DNA from: Apoderus coryli | Taxonomy: Eukaryota; Arthropoda; Insecta; Coleoptera; Attelabidae | Direction: 5' to 3' | Assembly: GCA_911728435.2 (NCBI GenBank) | Contig: CAJVRQ020000090.1 | Span: forward strand, 1-64,000 | DNA length: 64,000 nt | Shown: positions 21,147 to 35,200 of the stretch, one piece after another | How positions within the stretch are numbered: the stretch's first letter is position 1 | Layout of the letters: every line of letters begins with the position of its first letter | Position numbers and translations under genes: made by a program | The notes under the pieces: generated by a model | Told to the model about the DNA's origin: nothing | The model's input: the letters and a program-made list of their open reading frames with translations, nothing else | Database searches by the model: none

Positions 21147-21490
21147 AAAATTATTATTATTATATTACTAAACTTATTTATCCTACTTGAAAAAGAAAAG
21201 AAATGTTTTTTTGTTTTTTCTGTGATTTTCCTAACCTAATCTTAAAATCCTTAAACAGAGGTTTTAAGAGTCCTACCTATCTCTCCTGTAGTCCTTAAAC
21301 ATAGGGTATAAGAGAGGTAAAAGGAATTTGGCACTTACCGTTCTTCCTTTCCAGTTGATTCTTGCTGTCTTCCTTGCGTACTCCAGGCCCCAGATTCTTT
21401 TGTGATAAGCACTTAAGAGTTGAAACTCAAAGTTCTGATTTTTCGACTTTTCGAACGATTCGACACTACCGAAATTTCACAACCGTACTT
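21147..21490 (-). other. Element 1 leader with candidate splice donor
   Basis: Non-coding leader between primer site and gag (minus). GTAAGT at 21333-21338 in a GGTAAGTGCC context is the likely donor for env RNA. An imperfect direct repeat lies at 21248-21270 and 21292-21314 (plus-strand tccttaaacagagg and tccttaaacatagg, each followed by a taagag). Confidence 0.65.
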
Positions 21491-21508
21491 ATCCTACCGA
21501 CTGCGCCA
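21491..21508 (-). other. tRNA-Ser-type primer-binding site, element 1
   Basis: Minus-strand TGGCGCAGTCGGTAGGAT, the same 18 bases as in element 2, overlapping the last LTR base. Confidence 0.88.
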
Positions 21509-21741
21509 ATTATGTATCGAGGATGGAATACTTTATTTTTAAAAAATATTAAAAATACTACTTTAACAATCTTTAATGTTTAAGTCTAGAAGTTACAAAC
21601 AAGAATGAATTTTATATTATTATAATTACAAAGGTAAATTATTTTATGCATACATAAGTAAAACATGATATTACAGTATATTAAGTATCTTACAATATAG
21701 TTGCTTAGTTTACTAGATTCTGGGAATGTGGGTACATAACT
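21508..21741 (-). repeat. Element 1 5' LTR
   Basis: 234 bp identical by eye to 6367-6600. On the element strand it starts AGTTATG and ends ATAATT. Bordered on the right by CGAA and the resumed satellite monomer. Confidence 0.95.
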
Positions 21742-24700
21742 CGAATTAGAGCGTTTTGTTAGTAAAATTTTGTTATTTAGAATTAAACGTTCAAATGTCT
21801 CCCAAAAAGCTGTTTTCTCACTTAGAAATTAGAAGTAAATTTTATTAGTCAAAAGAAATTAGACTAAGCATAAAAAAGCAAATTAGAACGAATTAGAGCG
21901 TTTTGTTATTAAAATTTTGTTATTTAGAATTTAACTTTTCAAATGGCTCCCAAAAAGCTGTTTTCTCACTTAGAATTTAAAAGTAAATTTTATTAGTCAA
22001 AAGAAATTAGATTAAGCATAAAAAAGCAAATTAGAACGAATTAGAGCGTTTTGTTACTAAAATTTTGTTATTTAGAATTCAACTTTTCAAATGGCTCCCA
22101 AAAAGCTGTTTTCTCACTTAGAATTTAAAAGTAAATTTTATTAGTGAAACTAAGTTAGATTAAGCTTAAATAAGCAATTTAGAACGAATTAGAGCGTTTT
22201 GTTACTAAAATTTTGTTATTTAGAATTAAACGTTTAAAATGGCTCCCAAAAAGCTGTTTTCTCACTTAGAAATTAAAAGTAAATTTTATTAGTCAAAAGA
22301 AATTAGATTAAGCATAAAAAACCAAATTAGAACGATTTAGCGCGTTTTGTTACTAAAATTTTGTTATTTAGAATTAAACGTTCAAATGGCTCCCAAAAAG
22401 CTGTTTTCTCACTTAGAAATTAGAAGTAAATTTTATTAGTCAAAAGAAATTAGATTAAGCATAAAAAAGCAAATTAGAACGAATTAGAGCGTTTTGTTAC
22501 TAAAATTTTGTTATTTAGAATTAAACTTTTCAAATGGCTCCCAAAAAGCTGTTTTCTCTTAGAATTTAAAAGTAAATTTTATTAGTCAAAAGAATTTAGA
22601 TTAAGCATAAAAAAGCAAATTAGAACGAATTAGAGCGTTTTGTTACTAAAATTTTGTTATTTAGAATTAAACTTTTCAAATGGCTCCCAAAAAGCTATTT
22701 TCTCACTTAGAATTTAAAAGTAAATTTTATTAGTCAAAAGAAATTAGATTAAGCATAAAAAAGCAAATTAGAACGAATTAGAGCGTTTTGTTACTAAAAT
22801 TTTGTTATTTAGAATTAAACTTTTCAAATGGCTCCCAAAAAGCTGTTTTCTCACTTAGAATTTAAAAGTAAATTTTATTAGTCAAAAGAAATTAGACTAA
22901 GCATAAAAAAGCAAATTAGAACGAATTAGAGCGTTTTGTTATTAAAATTTTGTTATTTAGAATTTAACTTTTCAAATGGCTCCCAAAAAGCTGTTTTCTC
23001 ACTTAGAATTTAAAAGTAAATTTTATTAGTCAAAAGAAATTAGATTAAGCATAAAAAAGCAAATTAGAACGAATTAGAGCGTTTTGTTACTAAAATTTTG
23101 TTATTTAGAATTCAACTTTTCAAATGGCTCCCAAAAAGCTGTTTTCTCACTTAGAATTTAAAAGTAAATTTTATTAGTGAAAATAAGTTAGATTAAGCGT
23201 AAGTAAGCAATTTAGAACGAATTAGAGCGTTTTGTTACTAAAATTTTGTTATTTAGAATTAAACGTTCAAATGGCTGCCAAAAAGCTGTTTTCTCACTTA
23301 GAATTTAAAAGTAAATTTTATTAGTGAAAATAAGTTAGATTAAGCGTAAGTAAGCAAATTAGAACGAATTAGAGCGTTTTGTTACTAAAATTTTGTTATT
23401 TAGAATTAAACTTTTCAAATGGCTCCCAAAAAGCTGTTTTCTCACTTAGAATTTAAAAGTAAATTTTATTAGTGAAACTAAGTTAGATTAAGCGTAAATA
23501 AGCAAATTAGAACGAATTAGAGCGTTTTGTTACTAAAATTTTGTTATTTAGAATTAAACTTTTCAAATGGCTCCCAAAAAGCTGTTTTCTCACTTAGAAT
23601 TTAAAAGTAAATTTTATTAGTCAAAAGAAATTAGACTAAGCATAAAAAAGCAAATTAGAACGAATTAGAGCGTTTTGTTATTAAAATTTTGTTATTTAGA
23701 ATTTAACTTTTCAAATGGCTCCCAAAAAGCTGTTTTCTCACTTAGAATTTAAAAGTAAATTTTATTAGTCAAAAGAAATTAGATTAAGCATAAAAAAGCA
23801 AATTAGAACGAATTAGAGCGTTTTGTTACTAAAATTTTGTTATTTAGAATTAAACTTTTCAAATGGCTCCCAAAAAGCTGTTTTCTCACTTAGAATTTAA
23901 AAGTAAATTTTATTAGTGAAAATAAGTTAGATTAAGCGTAAGTAAGCAATTTAGAACGAATTAGAGCGTTTTGTTACTAAAATTTTGTTATTTAGAATTA
24001 AACGTTCAAATGGCTGCCAAAAAGCTGTTTTCCCTCTTAGAATTTAAAAGTAAATTTTATTAGTGAAAATAAGTTAGATTAAGCGTAAGTAAGCAAATTA
24101 GAACTAATTAGAGCGTTTTGTTACTAAAATTTTGTTATTTAGAATTAAACTTTTCAAATGGCTCCCAAAAAGCTGTTTTCTCACTTAGAATTTAAAAGTA
24201 AATTTTATTAGTGAAACTAAGTTAGATTAAGCGTAAATAAGCAATTTAGAACGAATTAGAGCGTTTTGTTACTAAAATTTTGTTATTTAGAATTAAACTT
24301 TTCAAATGGCTCCCAAAAAGCTGTTTTCTCACTTAGAATTTAAAAGTAAATTTTATTAGTGAAACTAAGTTAGATTAAGCGTAAATAAGCAAATTAGATC
24401 GAATTAGAGCGTTTTGTTACTAAAATTTTGTTATTTAGAATTAAACTTTTCAAATGGCACCCAAAAAGCCGTTTTCTCACTTAGAATTTAAAAGTAAATT
24501 TTATTAGTGAAAATAAGTTAGATTAAGCGTAAGTAAGCAATTTAGAACGAATTAGAGCGTTTTGTTACTAAAATTTTGTTATTTAGAATTAAACTTTTCA
24601 AATGGCTCCCAAAAAGCTGTTTTCTCACTTAGAATTTAAAAGTAAATTTTATTAGTCAAAAGAAATTAGACTAAGCATAAAAAAGAAAATTAGAACGAAT

Positions 24701-25935
24701 TAGAGCGTTTTGTTATTCAAATTTTGTTATTTAGAATTTAACTTTTCAAATGGCTCCCAAAAAGCTGTTTTCTCACTTAGAATTTAAAAGTAAATTTTAT
24801 TAGTCAAAAGAAATTAGATTAAGCATAAAAAAACAAATTAGAACGAATTAGAGCGTTTTGTTACTAAAATTTTGTTATTTAGAATTCAACTTTTCAAATG
24901 GCTCCCAAAAAGCTGTTTTCTCACTTAGAATTTAAAAGTAAATTTTATTAGTGAAAATAAGTTAGATTAAGCGTAAATAAGCAATTTAGAACGAATTAGA
25001 GCGTTTTGTTACTAAAATTTTGTTATTTAGAATTAAACGTTTCAAATGGCTCCCAAAAAGCTGTTTTCTCACTTAGAAATTAAAAGTAAACTTTATTAGT
25101 CTAAAGAAATTAGACTAAGCATAAAAAAGCAAATTAGAACGATTTAGCGCGTTTTGTTACTAAAATTTTGTTATTTAGAATTAAACTTTTCAAATGGCTC
25201 CCAAAAAGCTGTTTTCTCACTTAGAATTTAAAAGTAAATTTTATTAGTGAAACTAAGTTAGATTAAGCGTAAATAAGCAATTTAGAACGAATTAGAGCGT
25301 TTTGTTAGTAAAATTTTGTTATTTAGAATTAAACGTTTAAAATGGCTCCCAAAAAGCTGTTTTCTCACTTAGAATTTAATAGTAAATTTTATTAGCCAAA
25401 AGAAATTAGATTAAGCATAAAAAAGCAAATTAGAACGATTTAGCGCGTTTTGTTAGTAAAATTTTGTTATTTAAAATTAAACGTTCAAATGGCTGTTGTT
25501 TTCTCAATTAGAAATTAAAAGTAAATTTTATTAGTGAAAATAAGTTAGATTAGGCGTAAATAAGCAATTTAGAACGAATTAGAGCGTTTTGTTACTAAAA
25601 TTTTGTTATTTAAACTTTTCAAAGGGCTCCCAAAAAGCTGTTTTCTCAGTTAGAATTTAAAAGTAAATTTTATTAGTGAAACTAAGTTAGATTAAGCGTA
25701 AAGAAGCAATTTAGAACGAATTAGAGCGTTTTGTTACTAAAATTTTGTTATTTAGAATTAAACGTTTAAAATGGCTCCCAAAAAGCTGTTTTCTCACTTA
25801 GAATTTAAAAGTAAATTTTATTAGTCAAAAGAATTTAGATTAAGCATAAAAAAGCAAATTAGAACGAATTAGAGCGTTTTGTTACTAAAACTTTGTTATT
25901 TAGAATTAAACGTTCAAATGGCTGCCAAAAAGCTG
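21742..25935. repeat. Satellite block 4 (about 28 monomers)
   Basis: 148-bp satellite resuming after element 1. From about 23680 it runs in register with block 1 at a constant offset of 21671 bases: the rare ttccctctta/aactaattagagcg monomer occurs at 2341 and 24012, and the LTR starts are at 4265 and 25936. Upstream of that the two blocks differ by one monomer. No gene is seen. Confidence 0.95.
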
Positions 25936-26231
25936 TGTTCCAATATGTAAATACAAATTATTATTATTTTTAATTTTTCTAAATTTATATTACGGTCCTG
26001 TTGCAAATTGATGATTACATAATCATAGTCACTTAATTGCAACCCTATAGCGCCATCTTCTCACCCACGCGCAGTACTAATTTGTTAATTAATATAATAT
26101 AAGAATTGTAATGTGCACGCCAAACACAATTTTATGTAATTTAATTATTGTTAAGAGTTGATTATTAAAAGTTATGTTTAAAATTCAATGAGAAAAATTA
26201 TTACGGTCCTTCGAGTATTATTTGGTTGGTA
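25936..26231 (+). repeat. BEL-derived solo LTR, copy C
   Basis: Same clipped 296-base LTR and same two junctions (aaaaagctg on the left, GCCAAG on the right) as copies A and B. It sits in a duplicated multi-monomer block. Confidence 0.93.
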
Positions 26232-29200
26232 GCCAAGTAAATTTTATTAGTGAAAATAAGTTAGACTAAGCGTAAATAAGCAAATTAGAACGAATTAGAG
26301 CGTTTTGTTACTAAAATTTTGTTATTTAGAATTAAACGTTTAAAATGGCTCCCAAAAAGCTGTTTTCTCACTTAGAAATTAAAAGTAAACTTTATTAGTC
26401 TAAAGAAATTAGACTAAGCATAAAAAAGCAAATTAGAACGATTTAGCGCGTTTTGTTACTAAAATTTTGTTATTTAGAATTAAACTTTTCAAATGGCTCC
26501 CAAAAAGCTGTTTTCTCACTTAGAATTTAAAAGTAAATTTTATTAGTGAAACTAAGTTAGATTAAGCGTAAATAAGCAATTTAGAACGAATTAGAGCGTT
26601 TTGTTAGTAAAATTTTGTTATTTAGAATTAAACGTTCAAATGTCTCCCAAAAAGCTGTTTTCTCACTTAGAAATTAGAAGTAAATTTTATTAGTCAAAAG
26701 AAATTAGATTAAGCATAAAAAAGCAAATTAGAACGATTTAGCGCGTTTTGTTACTAAAATTTTGTTATTTAGAATTAAACTTTTCAAATGGCTCCCAAAA
26801 AGCTGTTTTCTCACTTAGAATTTAAATGTAAATTTTATTAGTCAAAAGAATTTAGATTAAGCATAAAAAAGCAAATTAGAACGAAATAGAGCGTTTTGTT
26901 ACTAAAATTTTGTTATTTAGAATTAAACGTTTAAAATGGTTCCCAAAAAGCTGTTTTCTCACTTAGAAATTAAAAGTAAATTTTATTAGTCAAAAGAAAT
27001 TAGATTAAGCATAAAAAAGCAAATTAGAACGATTTAGCGCGTTTTGTTACTAAAATTTTGTTATTTAGAATTAAACTTTTCAAATGGCTCCCAAAAAGCT
27101 ATTTTCTCACTTAGAATTTAAAAGTAAATTTTATTAGTCAAAAGAATTTAGATTAAGCATAAAAAAGCAAATTAGAACGAATTAGAGCGTTTTGTTATTA
27201 AAATTTTGTTATTTAGAATTAAACTTTTCAAATGGCTCCCAAAAAGCTGTTTTCTCACTTAGAATTTAAAAGTAAATTTTATTAGTCAAAAGAAATTAGA
27301 TTAAGCATAAAAAAGCAAATTAGAACGAATTAGAGCGTTTTGTTACTAAAATTTTGTTATTTAGAATTAAACTTTTCAAATGGCTCCCAAAAAGCTATTT
27401 TCTCACTTAGAATTTAAAAGTAAATTTTATTAGTCAAAAGAATTTAGATTAAGCATAAAAAAGCAAATTAGAACGAAATAGAGCGTTTTGTTACTAAAAT
27501 TTTGTTATTTAGAATTAAACGTTTAAAATGGCTCCCAAAAAGCTGTTTTCTCACTTAGAAATTAAAAGTAAATTTTATTAGTCAAAAGAAATTAGATTAA
27601 GCATAAAAAAGCAAATTAGAACGATTTAGCGCGTTTTGTTACTAAAATTTTGTTATTTAGAATTAAACTTTTCAAATGGCTCCCAAAAAGCTGTTTTCTC
27701 ACTTAGAATTTAAAAGTAAATTTTATTAGTCTAAAGAAATTAGATTAAGCATAAAAAAGCAAATTAGTACGAATTAGAGCGTTTTGTTATTAAAATTTTG
27801 TTATTTAGAATTAAACTTTTCAAATGGCTCCCAAAAAGCTGTTTTCTCACTTAGAATTTAAAAGTAAATTTTATTAGTCAAAAGAAATTAGATTAAGCAT
27901 AAAAAAGCAAATTAGAACGAATTAGAGCGTTTTGTTACTAAAATTTTGTTATTTAGAATTCAACGTTCAAATGTCTCCCAAAAAGCTGTTTTCTCACTTA
28001 GAAATTAGAAGTAAATTTTATTAGTGAAAATAAGTTAGATTAAGCGTAAGTAAGCAATTTAGAACGAATTAGAGCGTTTTGTTACTAAAATTTTGTTATT
28101 TAGAATTAAACGTTCAAATGTCTCCCAAAAAGCTGTTTTCTCACTTAGAAATTAGAAGTAAATTTTATTAGTGAAAATAAGTTAGATTAAGCGTAAGTAA
28201 GCAATTTAGAACGAATTAGAGCGTTTTGTTACTAAAATTTTGTTATTTAGAATTAAACGTTCAAATGTCTCCCAAAAAGCTGTTTTCTCACTTAGAAATT
28301 AGAAGTAAATTTTATTAGTGAAAATAAGTTAGATTAAGCGTAAGTAAGCAATTTAGAACGAATTAGAGCGTTTTGTTACTAAAATTTTGTTATTTAGAAT
28401 TAAACGTTCAAATGTCTCCCAAAAAGCTGTTTTCTCACTTAGAAATTAGAAGTAAATTTTATTAGTCTAAAGAAATTAGATTAAGCATAAAAAAGCAAAT
28501 TAGAACGATTTAGCGCGTTTTGTTATTAAATTTTGTTATATAGAATTAAACGTTAAAATGGCTGCCAAAAAGCTGTTTTCTCACTTAGAATTTAAAAGTA
28601 AATTTTATTAGTGAAACTAAGTTAGATTAAGCGTAAATAAGCAATTTAGAACGAATTAGAGCGTTTTGTTACTAAAATTTTGTTATTTAGAATTAAACGT
28701 TCAAATGTCTCCCAAAAAGCTGTTTTCTCACTTAGAAATTAGAAGTAAATTTTATTAGTCTAAAGAAATTAGATTAAGCATAAAAAAGCAAATTAGAACG
28801 ATTTAGCGCGTTTTGTTACTAAAATTTTGTTATTTAGAATTAAACTTTTCAAATGGCTCCCAAAAAGCTGTTTTCTCACTTAGAATTTAAAAGTAGATTT
28901 TATTAGTCAAAAGAAATTAGATTAAGCATAAAAAAGCAAATTAGAACGAATTAGAGCGTTTTGTTACTAAAATTTTGTTATTTAGAATTAAACTTTTCAA
29001 ATGGCTCCCAAAAAGCTGTTTTCTCACTTAGAATTTAAAAGTAAACTTTATTAGTCAAAAGAAATTAGACTAAGCATAAAAAAGCAAATTAGAACGAATT
29101 AGAGCGTTTTGTTATTACAATTTTGTTATTTAGAATTTAACTTTTCAAATGGCTCCCAAAAAGCTGTTTTCTCACTTAGAATTTAAAAGTAAATTTTATT

Positions 29201-32200
29201 AGTCAAAAGAAATTAGATTAAGCATAAAAAAGCAAATTAGAACGAATTAGAGCGTTTTGTTACTAAAATTTTGTTATTTAGAATTCAACTTTTCAAATGG
29301 CTCCCAAAAAGCTGTTTTCTCACTTAGAATTTAAAAGTAAATTTTATTAGTGAAAATAAGTTAGATTAAGCGTAAGTAAGCAATTTAGAACGAATTAGAG
29401 CGTTTTGTTACTAAAATTTTGTTATTTAGAATTAAACGTTCAAATGGCTGCCAAAAAGCTGTTTTCTCACTTAGAATTTAAAAGTAAATTTTATTAGTGA
29501 ACATAAGTTAGATTAAGCGTAAATAAACAATTTAGAACGAATTAGAGCGTTTTGTTACTAAAATTTTGTTATTTAGAATTAAACGTTTCAAATGGCTCCC
29601 AAAAAGCTGTTTTCTCACTTAGAATTTAAAAGTAAATTTTATTAGTGAAACTAAGTTAGATTAAGCGTAAATAAGCAATTTAGAACGAATTAGAGCGTTT
29701 TGTTACTAAAATTTTGTTATTTATAATTAAACGTTTAAAATGGCTCCCAAAAAGCTGTTTTCTCACTTAGAAATTAAAAGTAAATTTTATTAGTCAAAAG
29801 AAATTAGATTAAGCATAAAAAACCAAATTAGAACGATTTAGCGCGTTTTGTTACTAAAATTTTGTTATTTAGAATTAAACGTTCAAATGGCTCCCAAAAA
29901 GCTGTTTTCTCACTTAGAATTTAGAAGTAAATTTTATTAGTCAAAAGAAATTAGATTAAGCATAAAAAAGCAAATTAGAACGAATTAGAGCGTTTTGTTA
30001 CTAAAATTTTGTTATTTAGAATTAAACTTTTCAAATGGCTCCCAAAAAGCTGTTTTCTCTTAGAATTTAAAAATAAATTTTATTAGTCAAAAGAATTTAG
30101 ATTAAGCATAAAAAAGCAAATTAGAACGAATTAGAGCGTTTTGTTACTAAAATTTTGTTATTTAGAATTAAACTTTTCAAATGGTTCCCAAAAAGCTGTT
30201 TTCTCACTTAGAATTTTAAAGTAAATTTTATTAGTCAAAAGAAATTAGACTAAGCATAAAAAAGCAAATTAGAACGAATTAGAGCGTTTTGTTATTACAA
30301 TTTTGTTATTTAGAATTTAACTTTTCAAATGGCTCCCAAAAAGCTGTTTTCTCACTTAGAATTTAAAAGTAAATTTTATTAGTCAAAAGAAATTAGATTA
30401 AGCATAAAAAAGCAAATTAGAACGAATTAGAGCGTTTTGTTACTAAAATTTTGTTATTTAGAATTCAACTTTTCAAATGGCTCCCAAAAAGCTGTTTTCT
30501 CACTTAGAATTTAAAAGTAAATTTTATTAGTGAAAATAAGTTAGATTAAGCGTAAATAAGCAATTTAGAACGAATTAGAGCGTTTTGTTACTAAAATTTT
30601 GTTATTTAGAATTAAACGTTCAAATGGCTGCCAAAAAGCTGTTTTCTCACTTAGAATTTAAAAGTAAATTTTATTAGTGAAAATAAGTTAGATTAAGCGT
30701 AAGTAAGCAAATTAGAACGAATTAGAGCGTTTTGTTACTAAAATTTTGTTATTTAGAATTACACTTTTCAAATGGCTCCCAAAAAGCTGTTTTCTCACTT
30801 AGAAATTAAAAGTAAATTTTATTAGTCAAAAGAAATTAGATTAAGCATAAAAAACCAAATTAGAACGATTTAGCGCGTTTTGTTACTAAAATTTTGTTAT
30901 TTAGAATTAAACGTTCAAATGGCTCCCAAAAAGCTGTTTTCTCACTTAGAAATTAGAAGTAAATTTTATTAGTCAAAAGAAATTAGATTAAGCATAAAAA
31001 AGCAAATTAGAACGAATTAGAGCGTTTTGTTACTAAAATTTTGTTATTTAGAATTAAACGTTTAAAATGGCTCCCAAAAAGCTGTTTTCTCACTTAGAAA
31101 TTAAAAGTAAATTTTATTAGTCAAAAGAAATTAGATTAAGCATAAAAACCAAATTAGAACGATTTAGCGCGTTTTGTTACTAAAATTTTGTTATTTAGAA
31201 TTAAACGTTCAAATGGCTCCCAAAAAGCTGTTTTCTCACTTAGAAATTAGAAGTAAATTTTATTAGTCAAAAGAAATTAGATTAAGCATAAAAAAGCAAA
31301 TTAGAACGAATTAGAGCGTTTTGTTACTAAAATTTTGTTATTTAGAATTAAACTTTTCAAATGGCTCCCAAAAAGCTGTTTTCTCTTAGAATTTAAAAAT
31401 AAATTTTATTAGTCAAAAGAATTTAGATTAAGCATAAAAAAGCAAATTAGAACGAATTAGAGCGTTTTGTTACTAAAATTTTGTTATTTAGAATTAAACT
31501 TTTCAAATGGTTCCCAAAAAGCTGTTTTCTCACTTAGAATTTTAAAGTAAATTTTATTAGTCAAAAGAAATTAGACTAAGCATAAAAAAGCAAATTAGAA
31601 CGAATTAGAGCGTTTTGTTATTAAAATTTTGTTATTTAGAATTTAACTTTTCAAATGGCTCCCAAAAAGCTGTTTTCTCACTTAGAATTTAAAAGTAAAT
31701 TTTATTAGTCAAAAGAAATTAGATTAAGCATAAAAAAGCAAATTAGAACGAATTAGAGCGTTTTGTTACTAAAATTTTGTTATTTAGAATTCAACTTTTC
31801 AAATGGCTCCCAAAAAGCTGTTTTCTCACTTAGAATTTAAAAGTAAATTTTATTAGTGAAAATAAGTTAGATTAAGCGTAAGTAAGCAATTTAGAACGAA
31901 TTAGAGCGTTTTGTTACTAAAATTTTGTTATTTAGAATTAAACGTTCAAATGGCTGCCAAAAAGCTGTTTTCTCACTTAGAATTTAAAAGTAAATTTTAT
32001 TAGTGAAAATAAGTTAGATTAAGCGTAAGTAAGCAAATTAGAACGAATTAGAGCGTTTTGTTACTAAAATTTTGTTATTTAGAATTACACTTTTCAAATG
32101 GCTCCCAAAAAGCTGTTTTCTCACTTAGAAATTAAAAGTAAATTTTATTAGTCAAAAGAAATTAGATTAAGCATAAAAAACCAAATTAGAACGATTTAGC

Positions 32201-35200
32201 GCGTTTTGTTACTAAAATTTTGTTATTTAGAATTAAACGTTCAAATGGCTCCCAAAAAGCTGTTTTCTCACTTAGAAATTAGAAGTAAATTTTATTAGTC
32301 AAAAGAAATTAGATTAAGCATAAAAAAGCAAATTAGAACGAATTAGAGCGTTTTGTTACTAAAATTTTGTTATTTAGAATTAAACTTTTCAAATGGGTCC
32401 CAAAAAGCTGTTTTCTCTTAGAATTTAAAAGTAAATTTTATTAGTCAAAAGAATTTAGATTAAGCATAAAAAAGCAAATTAGAACGAATTAGAGCGTTTT
32501 GTTACTAAAATTTTGTTATTTAGAATTAAACTTTTCAAATGGCTCCCAAAAAGCTGTTTTCTCACTTAGAATTTAAAAGTAAATTTTATTAGTGAAAATA
32601 AGTTAGATTAAGCGTAAGTAAGCAAATTAGAACGAATTAGAGCGTTTTGTTACTAAAATTTTGTTATTTAGAATTAAACTTTTCAAATGGGTCCCAAAAA
32701 GCTGTTTTCTCTTAGAATTTAAAAGTAAATTTTATTAGTCAAAAGAATTTAGATTAAGCATAAAAAAGCAAATTAGAACGATTTAGCGCGTTTTGTTACT
32801 AAAATTTTGTTATTTAGAATTAAACTTTTCAAATGGCTCCCAAAAAGCTGTTTTCTCACTTAGAATTTAAAAGTAAATTTTATTAGTCAAAAGAAATTAG
32901 ATTAAGCATAAAAAAGCAAATTAGAACGAATTAGAGCGTTTTGTTACTAAAATTTTGTTATTTAGAATTAAACTTTTCAAATGGCTCCCAAAAAGCTGTT
33001 TTCTCACTTAGAATTTAAAAGTAAATTTTATTAGTCAAAAGAAATTAGACTAAGCATAAAAAAGCAAATTAGAACGAATTAGAGCGTTTTGTTATTAAAA
33101 TTTTGTTATTTAGAATTTAACTTTTCAAATGGCTCCCAAAAAGCTGTTTTCTCACTTAGAATTTAAAAGTAAATTTTATTAGTCAAAAGAAATTAGATTA
33201 AGCATAAAAAAGCAAATTAGAACGAATTAGAGCGTTTTGTTACTAAAATTTTGTTACTTAGAATTCAACTTTTCAAATGGCTCCCAAAAAGCTGTTTTCT
33301 CACTTAGAATTTAAAAGTAAATTTTATTAGTGAAAATAAGTTAGATTAAGCGTAAGTAAGCAATTTAGAACGAATTAGAGCGTTTTGTTACTAAAATTTT
33401 GTTATTTAGAATTAAACGTTCAAATGGCTGCCAAAAAGCTGTTTTCTCACTTAGAATTTAAAAGTAAATTTTATTAGTGAAAATAAGTTAGATTAAGCGT
33501 AAGTAAGCAAATTAGAACGAATTAGAGCGTTTTGTTACTAAAATTTTGTTATTTAGAATTAAACTTTTCAAATGGCTCCCAAAAAGCTGTTTTCTCACTT
33601 AGAATTTAAAAGTAAATTTTATTAGTGAAACTAAGTTAGATTAAGCGTAAATAAGCAATTTAGAACGAATTAGAGCGTTTTGTTACTAAAATTTTGTTAT
33701 TTAGAATTAAACTTTTCAAATGGCTCCGAAAAAGCTGTTTTCTCACTTAGATATTAAAAGTAAATTTTATTAGTGAAACTAAGTTAGATTAAGCGTAAAT
33801 AAGCAAATTAGAACGAATTAGAGCGTTTTGTTACTAAAATTTTGTTATTTAGAATTAAACTTTTCAAATGGCTCCCAAAAAGCCGTTTTCTCACTTAGAA
33901 TTTAAAAGTAAATTTTATTAGTCAAAAGAAATTAGATTAAGTATAAAAAAGCAAATTAGAACGAATTAGAGCGTTTTGTTACTAAAATTTTGTTATTTAG
34001 AATTAAACTTTTCAAATGGCTCCCAAAAAGCCGTTTTCTCACTTAGAATTTAAAAGTAAATTTTATTAGTCAAAAGAAATTAGATTAAGTATAAAAAAGC
34101 AAATTAGAACGAATTAGAGCGTTTTGTTACTAAAATTTTGTTATTTAGAATTAAACTTTTCAAATGGCTCCCAAAAAGCTGTTTTCTCACTTAGAATTTA
34201 AAAGTAAATTTTATTAGTCAAAAGAAATTAGACTAAGCATAAAAAAGCAAATTAGAACGAATTAGAGCGTTTTGTTACTAAAATTTTGTTATTTAGAATT
34301 AAACTTTTCAAATGGCTCCCAAAAAGCTGTTTTCTCACTTAGAATTTAAAAGTAAATTTTATTAGTGAAAATAAGTTAGATTAAGCGTAAGTAAGCAATT
34401 TAGAACGAATTAGAGCGTTTTGTTACTAAAATTTTGTTATTTAGAATTAAACGTTCAAATGTCTCCCAAAAAGCTGTTTTCTCACTTAGAAATTAGAAGT
34501 AAATTTTATTAGTGAAAATAAGTTAGATTAAGCGTAAGTAAGCAATTTAGAACGAATTAGAGCGTTTTGTTACTAAAATTTTGTTATTTAGAATTAAACG
34601 TTCAAATGTCTCCCAAAAAGCTGTTTTCTCACTTAGAAATTAGAAGTAAATTTTATTAGTCTAAAGAAATTAGATTAAGCATAAAAAAGCAAATTAGAAC
34701 GATTTAGCGCGTTTTGTTATTAAATTTTGTTATATAGAATTAAACGTTAAAATGGCTGCCAAAAAGCTGTTTTCTCACTTAGAATTTAAAAGTAAATTTT
34801 ATTAGTGAAACTAAGTTAGATTAAGCGTAAATAAGCAATTTAGAACGAATTAGAGCGTTTTGTTACTAAAATTTTGTTATTTAGAATTAAACGTTCAAAT
34901 GTCTCCCAAAAAGCTGTTTTCTCACTTAGAAATTAGAAGTAAATTTTATTAGTCTAAAGAAATTAGATTAAGCATAAAAAAGCAAATTAGAACGATTTAG
35001 CGCGTTTTGTTACTAAAATTTTGTTATTTAGAATTAAACTTTTCAAATGGCTCCCAAAAAGCTGTTTTCTCACTTAGAATTTAAAAGTAAATTTTATTAG
35101 TCAAAAGAAATTAGATTAAGCATAAAAAAGCAAATTAGAACGAATTAGAGCGTTTTGTTACTAAAATTTTGTTATTTAGAATTAAACTTTTCAAATGGCT

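Larger units (their letters stand above)
6367..21741 (-). mobile_element. Errantivirus-type Gypsy element 1 (minus strand), split by element 2
   Basis: Complete LTR retroelement in minus orientation: 5' LTR 21508-21741, tRNA-Ser-like primer site, gag, pol, env, polypurine tract, 3' LTR 6367-6600. The 234-bp LTRs read identical by eye and carry AGTT/AATT ends. A 4-bp target duplication CGAA in the satellite flanks it. Without the nested element (10923-18603 plus one TGCT copy) it would be about 7.69 kb, nearly the size of element 2. Its only evident lesion is that insertion, inside the reverse transcriptase region of pol. The family assignment rests on pol and env motifs, primer site and 4-bp target duplication. 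Confidence 0.95.
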
